From contig DHMA01000219.1 of assembly GCA_002405555.1 (NCBI GenBank), positions 1 to 10,136 on the forward strand: DNA of 10,136 nt, written 5' to 3'. The position numbers and the translations under genes were made by a program. Positions 6,667 to 10,136 of this stretch are shown piece after piece (position 1 is the stretch's first letter; each line of letters starts with the position of its first letter). This DNA is from Opitutia bacterium UBA4654. GTDB lineage: Bacteria > Verrucomicrobiota > Verrucomicrobiia > Opitutales > Intestinicryptomonadaceae. The notes beneath the pieces are model-generated. The model worked only from the letters and a program-made list of their open reading frames with translations. It ran no database searches and was not told the origin of the DNA.

Positions 6667-7200
6667 TTAAAGCGTTTTTTGGCGTTTCGACAAATAAAAT
6701 TTGTAGACGCGCAAAAACGACGGCGTGAAGTTTTGCGGAGTTTCGGCAATCATGCGCTCGAAATCGGACACTTTCACCCAGTCGAGCGACGCCACTTCGT
6801 CGGGCGGAATTACGAATTTTTCCGAGCCGTCGCACTCCATTTCGTAGACGAAAGTGAATTCGTTGCCAGTCTCGGCGCAGGGCGAAATTTTGCCGATTTT
6901 TTCGAGCCGCGAGATGCCGACCGAAAGCCCCGTTTCCTCGCGCATTTCGCGGACAACGGCGGTGTCGTAGTCTTCGCCGCTATCGACGTGCCCCGAGCAC
7001 GAAGTAGTGTAGATTCCGGGGTACGAATCCTTGCTCATAGAGCGTTTTTGCAGGAGGATTTCGCGCGAAGCCCCCGCGCCCCTGAACATCAAAACATGCG
7101 ACGCCCTGTGCAAAAGCCCCTTTGCGTGGACGACCGAGCGCGGCGCGTTCCCGACGACAACGTCGGACATATCCACAATGTCGAAAATATCGTCCGCCAC
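6667..7200 (-). CDS. Nudix hydrolase, IPP-isomerase-like (YfcD type)
   Basis: This 177-residue cytoplasmic Nudix protein would be expected to act on a nucleoside-diphosphate-linked or other diphosphate substrate, which cannot be predicted here. The Nudix box is complete at residues 70-92: G70, E76, R84-E85, E88-E89, G91 and L92, with the exact spacing GX5EX7REUXEEXGU. The N-terminal part (DIVDMSDVVVGNAPRSVVHA, then GLLHRASHVLMF) and the LLQKRSMSKDSYPGIYTTS segment resemble the branch that includes type I isopentenyl-diphosphate isomerase and E. coli YfcD. A true isomerase role is not supported by position or by clear active-site matches. The start is GTG at 7200, 2 nt after the TAG of the DUF362 gene, with GGGGAAA in the end of that gene as Shine-Dalgarno; an internal ATG at residue 11 would cut conserved sequence. 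Translation is probably coupled to the upstream gene. Confidence 0.87.
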   Translation of the reverse strand: MADDIFDIVDMSDVVVGNAPRSVVHAKGLLHRASHVLMFRGAGASREILLQKRSMSKDSYPGIYTTSCSGHVDSGEDYDTAVVREMREETGLSVGISRLEKIGKISPCAETGNEFTFVYEMECDGSEKFVIPPDEVASLDWVKVSDFERMIAETPQNFTPSFLRVYKFYLSKRQKTL

Positions 7201-7202
7201 GG

Positions 7203-8285
7203 CTATTTCCCCGATTTCGTTTTTGCGGGCGCGTAGGGCACGTTCACTCGCCTTATTTTGCGCATGTCGTAATCTCCTATTTTAAGCTCTTTGCAGTAGT
7301 TAAGAATCGGCGGCATGGGGTCTATCGGCGCAAAGCCGAAGCTGCGTCGGTACTTGTTGATTGTGTTCCACGCCAAGTAGTCTATTACTACGGGGTTCGA
7401 GCTCATCAAAATCGTGTTTTCGGAAAACGAGCAGCGCGAATTGAATATCGCACCGCCCACGAACTGCCCGCGCTCGTACGACAGAATCGTAAGCAGGTTA
7501 GACGAGCGCAGTTCGGGAATCGCCGACACTTCCGCCGCCGCCATCGACGCGTTCGCGGGCTGCTTCAAGAACCTCTCGTTGTTCGACATGTTCCAAATGC
7601 TCGCGTTGCCGATTGCCGCGCAGACGCCCAAGCCCTCCATGTCGGTGATGACGGGCAGGTTAATCCAAAAATCGACAGTCAGGAAAAGCGGCACGGGCAG
7701 GTAGCTTTTGCGCAGTTCGGGGTTGTAGAGGTCGGACGACATGTTAATGTTTTTCATCGACTTCGGCATAAGCGAATTGTCGTAGTACCAGTTTTTGTCG
7801 AAGAATTTGCCGCTTTCGATGTCGGCTACCGGCGAGCCTTTGTAGTTGTCGGGCGTGCCGTTTTGGAGTGCGGAGACGCGCGGGAGGAATCCGCAGTCGC
7901 GCATTTTGCGGCGGCTCATGTCCACAAGCGTGATGTTTTCGCGCTTGTAGCCGCGCTTTTCGAGCTGCGACACCACCGCGTCTACGAGCGCGCGCGGCGT
8001 GCACATTCCCACCCCCGAATTCGTGTAGATTTTAAGCCCCACCCTGCCCTTCGAGGCGGGCGCGATTTTCTCGCCCGATTCCCTCTCGAAAGCCGAGAAC
8101 AAAACCGAAACCGCCCTGTCGTAATTCGATTGGGCAAAGTCTGGAACGCGGCATTCGAAAAGCGTGTCGTTTAGGCGTTCGGCGGCGGACTGTCGAGGCG
8201 CGTCGGGCGTCTGGGCGGACAGCGAAGCAATGCCGATTGCCGCCAACACTTGAAAAATTGCAAGTTTTTTGATGTATTTCTTCAT
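7203..8285 (-). CDS. Exported DUF362-family protein
   Basis: This 360-residue protein has a Sec signal peptide (MKKYIKKLAIFQVLAAIGIA, cleavage near SLSA/QTP), so it should work outside the cytoplasm. The mature part resembles the DUF362 family: KGRVGLKIYTNSG (79-91), PRALVDAVVSQLEKRGY (97-113) and a predicted strand ITLVDMSRR. These are followed by FWINLPVITDMEGLGVCAAIGN (206-227, where relatives read as LPKLKTH...GAIKN) and NTILMSSNPVVIDYLAWNTI (290-309, like the family's S-DPVAVD). The biochemical role of the family is not established as far as I know. No ferredoxin-type cysteine cluster is visible here. The ATG at 8285 is preferred to the longer frame because it begins the signal peptide and follows GGCGGGG about 10 nt upstream. 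It is the first gene of a cluster with the Nudix hydrolase and gltX. The family assignment is by eye and is moderately sure. Confidence 0.72.
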   Translation of the reverse strand: MKKYIKKLAIFQVLAAIGIASLSAQTPDAPRQSAAERLNDTLFECRVPDFAQSNYDRAVSVLFSAFERESGEKIAPASKGRVGLKIYTNSGVGMCTPRALVDAVVSQLEKRGYKRENITLVDMSRRKMRDCGFLPRVSALQNGTPDNYKGSPVADIESGKFFDKNWYYDNSLMPKSMKNINMSSDLYNPELRKSYLPVPLFLTVDFWINLPVITDMEGLGVCAAIGNASIWNMSNNERFLKQPANASMAAAEVSAIPELRSSNLLTILSYERGQFVGGAIFNSRCSFSENTILMSSNPVVIDYLAWNTINKYRRSFGFAPIDPMPPILNYCKELKIGDYDMRKIRRVNVPYAPAKTKSGK

Positions 8286-8361
8286 AATTATATTGCCCCG
8301 CCGAAAAAAATTTGGCTGAATAATAAAATTAATCGGGTTATAAAAGCGAATTTTGGAATTT
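8286..8361. promoter_or_regulatory. Shared divergent promoter region of the DUF362 and TPR lipoprotein genes
   Basis: This 76-bp AT-rich gap lies between two divergent starts, so both transcripts must begin in or near it. For the plus strand TATAAA at 8339-8344 is a candidate -10, with TTGGCT at 8312-8317 too far (21 bp) to be a clean -35. For the minus strand TATTAT-like sequence near 8319-8324 is a candidate -10. No operator-like palindrome stands out. The close spacing makes coordinated or competing initiation possible. Confidence 0.4.
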
Positions 8362-9936
8362 ATGCAAGCATCGAAGTACATTTGTCTGATTTTCTGCGCA
8401 ACGGCGGCGGCGGTCGCGCTCCTTTCGGGCTGCGGCGAAAAATCGCCCGAACAAATCGCGGCTGAAAACAAAAAACAAAGCGAACTGTCAGTGCGTCGGG
8501 CGCAGGTGCTCATGTTCGAAAACAAGTCGGCGGAGGCAATCAAACTGCTGGAAGAAACCTACCAAAAATGCGGTAGCCGCCCGGAACTTTGCGAAAACCT
8601 CGCATACGCGTACATGCAAAACGGACAGCTCGCAAGCGCGGCTATGTTCTTCGAAAACGCGGCGGCGCAAAAAGGCGGCGACGCCGAGCTTCAAATCAGC
8701 GCGGCAAAAGCCTACGAACAGTCGAAAGCGTTCGACTCCGCCGCAAAGGCATACGAAAAATACCTGAAAATCAAACCCGCCGACCCCGTCGCGCGCCGCG
8801 CCCTCGCCTCGTGCTACGAAAAGCTCGAAAAATACCCCGAAGCCCTCAACTCGATGATGGAGGGGCTTCGCGTTTCGGGCCGCAACCCAAACACCGCCGA
8901 AGCCGCGAAAATCGGAAACCTTTTCGTGAAAACGGGCAACGCAATCCAAGCCCGCAAATGGCTCGAAGCCGCATTCAAGGCGACGCTTCCCGAAAACGTC
9001 GAAACGCGCAGGGAAATCCTCGTGGGGCTGATTACCGTCTACCTTGCGCAAAAGGAAACCGCCCTGCTCGACACCGCAGTCAACGAGCTTGACAAAATTG
9101 CGCCCAACGAGATTGACCAGAAATATCCCAAGCTCCGCAAGCAGCTCCAAGACTTCAAAGACTCGCTCAAAGCCGCGGAAGATGCAATCAAAACCGCCGA
9201 AAGAAAGAAAGCGGAAGAGCTGAAAGCCGCCGAGGAGGCAAAAAAAGCAAAGGAAGCCGAAGCCCAAAAGGCCGCCGAAGAGCAAAAGAAAGCCGAAGAC
9301 GCGAAAAAGGCGGAAAGCGGAAAATCCGAAGCAAAGCCCGAAGCCGACGCTTCCGCCACGCAAGACCTTACCCAGAACGAAGCCGTCGAGGAAAAAGCCG
9401 AAGACGCTCCCGTAGAGCAGAAGACCGACATCAAGGACGAAACGGACACGCCCGCGAAGCCCTCGGAGTACGACACGCTCGTCCAGAAATGCTACGACGC
9501 AATAGCAAAGGGCGACGCCGCCGAGGCGGAAAAATCGGCGCATCTTGCCATCGCCGAAAACTCCGCGCCCGAAGCCGCGTGGCGCGCGCTCGCAAAAGCC
9601 TACGAAATGTCGGACAAACACAACGACTCGTACATGGCGGCGTCGGAGGCGTACAAACGCAACCCCGACGACATCGACGCAACCCTATTCTACCTCCGCA
9701 ACGCAAGCAGGGTTCTCAACAACGAAAAATTCCTCAACAAGGTCTACCTTGCGCACGAGAAATTCCCCAACAACCCCGAAATTTGGGTCGATTTGGCGCG
9801 GACATACAAGCTCATGGGCGACAAGCGCAACGCGCTTTTCTTCTACCGCCACTTCTTGGCGAACACCCCCAAAGAGCACATTCTCTACGACGAAATGGAG
9901 GAGGAGTACAAACAGTTCTCCGAAAACAATCAGTAA
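8362..9936 (+). CDS. TPR lipoprotein with Lys/Ala/Glu-rich central segment
   Basis: This 524-residue envelope lipoprotein is of unrecognised specific function. The signal peptide ends in a strict lipobox L21-S-G-C24, so it should be lipidated at C24 and held at a membrane; residues +2/+3 are Gly-Glu. TPR-like helical pairs run from about 40 to 165 (for example AYMQNGQLASAAMFFENAA, then AKAYEQSKAFDSAAKAYEKY with the typical closing residues KIKPADP) and continue weakly to about 260. A charged segment at about 262-320, made of repeating AEEAKK/AEEQKKAED units like TolA-type stalks, is followed by an acidic Pro/Thr/Asp linker to about 368. A second TPR block at about 368-512 includes YEMSDKHNDSYMAASEAYKRNPDD and ARTYKLMGDKRNALFFYRHFL. 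Such proteins usually scaffold protein complexes. ATG 8362 is preferred to TTG 8353 because it puts the signal peptide first; GGA 5 nt upstream is a weak Shine-Dalgarno. The stop abuts the dnaG start. Confidence 0.85.
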   Translation: MQASKYICLIFCATAAAVALLSGCGEKSPEQIAAENKKQSELSVRRAQVLMFENKSAEAIKLLEETYQKCGSRPELCENLAYAYMQNGQLASAAMFFENAAAQKGGDAELQISAAKAYEQSKAFDSAAKAYEKYLKIKPADPVARRALASCYEKLEKYPEALNSMMEGLRVSGRNPNTAEAAKIGNLFVKTGNAIQARKWLEAAFKATLPENVETRREILVGLITVYLAQKETALLDTAVNELDKIAPNEIDQKYPKLRKQLQDFKDSLKAAEDAIKTAERKKAEELKAAEEAKKAKEAEAQKAAEEQKKAEDAKKAESGKSEAKPEADASATQDLTQNEAVEEKAEDAPVEQKTDIKDETDTPAKPSEYDTLVQKCYDAIAKGDAAEAEKSAHLAIAENSAPEAAWRALAKAYEMSDKHNDSYMAASEAYKRNPDDIDATLFYLRNASRVLNNEKFLNKVYLAHEKFPNNPEIWVDLARTYKLMGDKRNALFFYRHFLANTPKEHILYDEMEEEYKQFSENNQ

Positions 9937-10136
9937 ATGGCGAGAATCAAACAATCGTCGATAGAGGAAGTCAGGGCGAGGGTCAACCTCGCCGACTTTA
10001 TATCGAACTATGTCGCGCTGAAAAAAAGCGGTTCGCCGTTGAAGGGGCTTAGCCCGTTCACGCACGAAAAGACTCCGTCGTTTTTCGTCTACCCCGAAAA
10101 GGGCTTCTACTATTGTTTCAGCACGTCGCAGGGCGG
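9937..10136 (+). CDS. dnaG: DNA primase, N-terminal fragment with degenerate zinc-binding domain (3' cut by window edge)
   Basis: DnaG makes RNA primers at the replication fork with the DnaB helicase. Only the first 66 codons are present. They fit the N-terminal CHC2 zinc-binding domain: IEEVRARVNLADFISNYVAL (9-28), then LKGLSPFTHEKTPSFFVYP (35-53) and GFYYCFSTSQGG (56-67). In typical DnaG the zinc is held by Cys-x2-His...Cys-x2-Cys. Here the equivalent residues are S39, T42, C60 and T63, so three of four ligands are missing while the surrounding fold residues (PF, EKTPSF, CF, GG) are kept. The ATG at 9937 directly follows the TAA of the TPR lipoprotein gene with no gap. The nearest purine-rich GGAGGAG is about 32 nt upstream, too far to be its own Shine-Dalgarno, so translation is probably coupled. 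The catalytic TOPRIM domain lies outside the window. Confidence 0.9.
   Translation, partial: MARIKQSSIEEVRARVNLADFISNYVALKKSGSPLKGLSPFTHEKTPSFFVYPEKGFYYCFSTSQG

Noticed and set aside
5308..7236. A 642-codon open frame on the plus strand opposite gltX and the Nudix gene.
   Set aside because: It is antisense to two genes with unmistakable family motifs. Its translation is low-complexity Phe/Val/Arg-rich and matches no family; GC-rich codon use keeps the opposite frame open.
8286..8543. N-terminal extension of the DUF362 frame by 86 codons.
   Set aside because: It runs through the AT-rich divergent promoter into the lipoprotein gene. The signal peptide begins at 8285.
9180..9330. Imperfect repeats of GCCGAAGA/GCAAAGAA type in the lipoprotein gene.
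   Set aside because: They are coding repeats of the Lys/Ala/Glu stalk, not a DNA repeat element or CRISPR; units vary in length and sequence.
8488..9621. A 377-codon minus-strand frame opposite the TPR lipoprotein.
   Set aside because: Its Phe/Gly/Arg-rich translation is the reverse image of Lys/Glu/Ala codons in the lipoprotein, and it has no recognisable motif or start signal.

Overview
The window looks like a GC-rich chromosomal segment from a Verrucomicrobiota bacterium, most likely of the Opitutales type. That assignment is inference. It rests on a PEP-CTERM sorted surface protein, an RNase Y, a type III glutamine synthetase, an exported GH43 glycosidase and the Ala/Lys/Glu/Asp-rich composition of the proteins. 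I see no insertion sequence, phage gene, tRNA, rRNA or CRISPR array. Coding density is high, every gap is under 300 bp, and the gene order reads as ordinary chromosome.

Layout. The left edge (1-903, +) is the C-terminal part of a type III glutamine synthetase closed by a strong intrinsic terminator. Next comes a stand-alone exported GH43 glycoside hydrolase (1061-2077, +), convergent with RNase Y (2233-3774, -). RNase Y has its own terminator and its own probable promoter. A PEP-CTERM protein (3923-5017, -) is a separate transcription unit with a near-consensus -35 element, a good Shine-Dalgarno and a terminator. A three-gene minus-strand cluster follows in transcription order: an exported DUF362-family protein (7203-8285), a Nudix hydrolase of the IPP-isomerase-like/YfcD type (6667-7200, GTG start 2 nt after the previous stop) and glutamyl-tRNA synthetase (5317-6642), ending in an intrinsic terminator. 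Divergent from this cluster, sharing a 76-bp AT-rich promoter region, is a TPR lipoprotein (8362-9936, +). Its stop codon directly abuts the start of DNA primase dnaG (9937 onward, cut by the window edge).

How the genes relate. Most are housekeeping functions: nitrogen assimilation, mRNA decay, tRNA charging and primer synthesis. They are interleaved with envelope or exported proteins: GH43, the PEP-CTERM protein, the DUF362 protein and the TPR lipoprotein. I did not find a complete new multi-gene system. The most notable observation is that DnaG keeps only one of the four canonical zinc ligands of its CHC2 domain. In addition, glutamyl-tRNA synthetase lacks the roughly 35-residue segment that carries the zinc site in E. 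coli-type enzymes. Two housekeeping enzymes in one window have therefore dispensed with a classical zinc-binding element.
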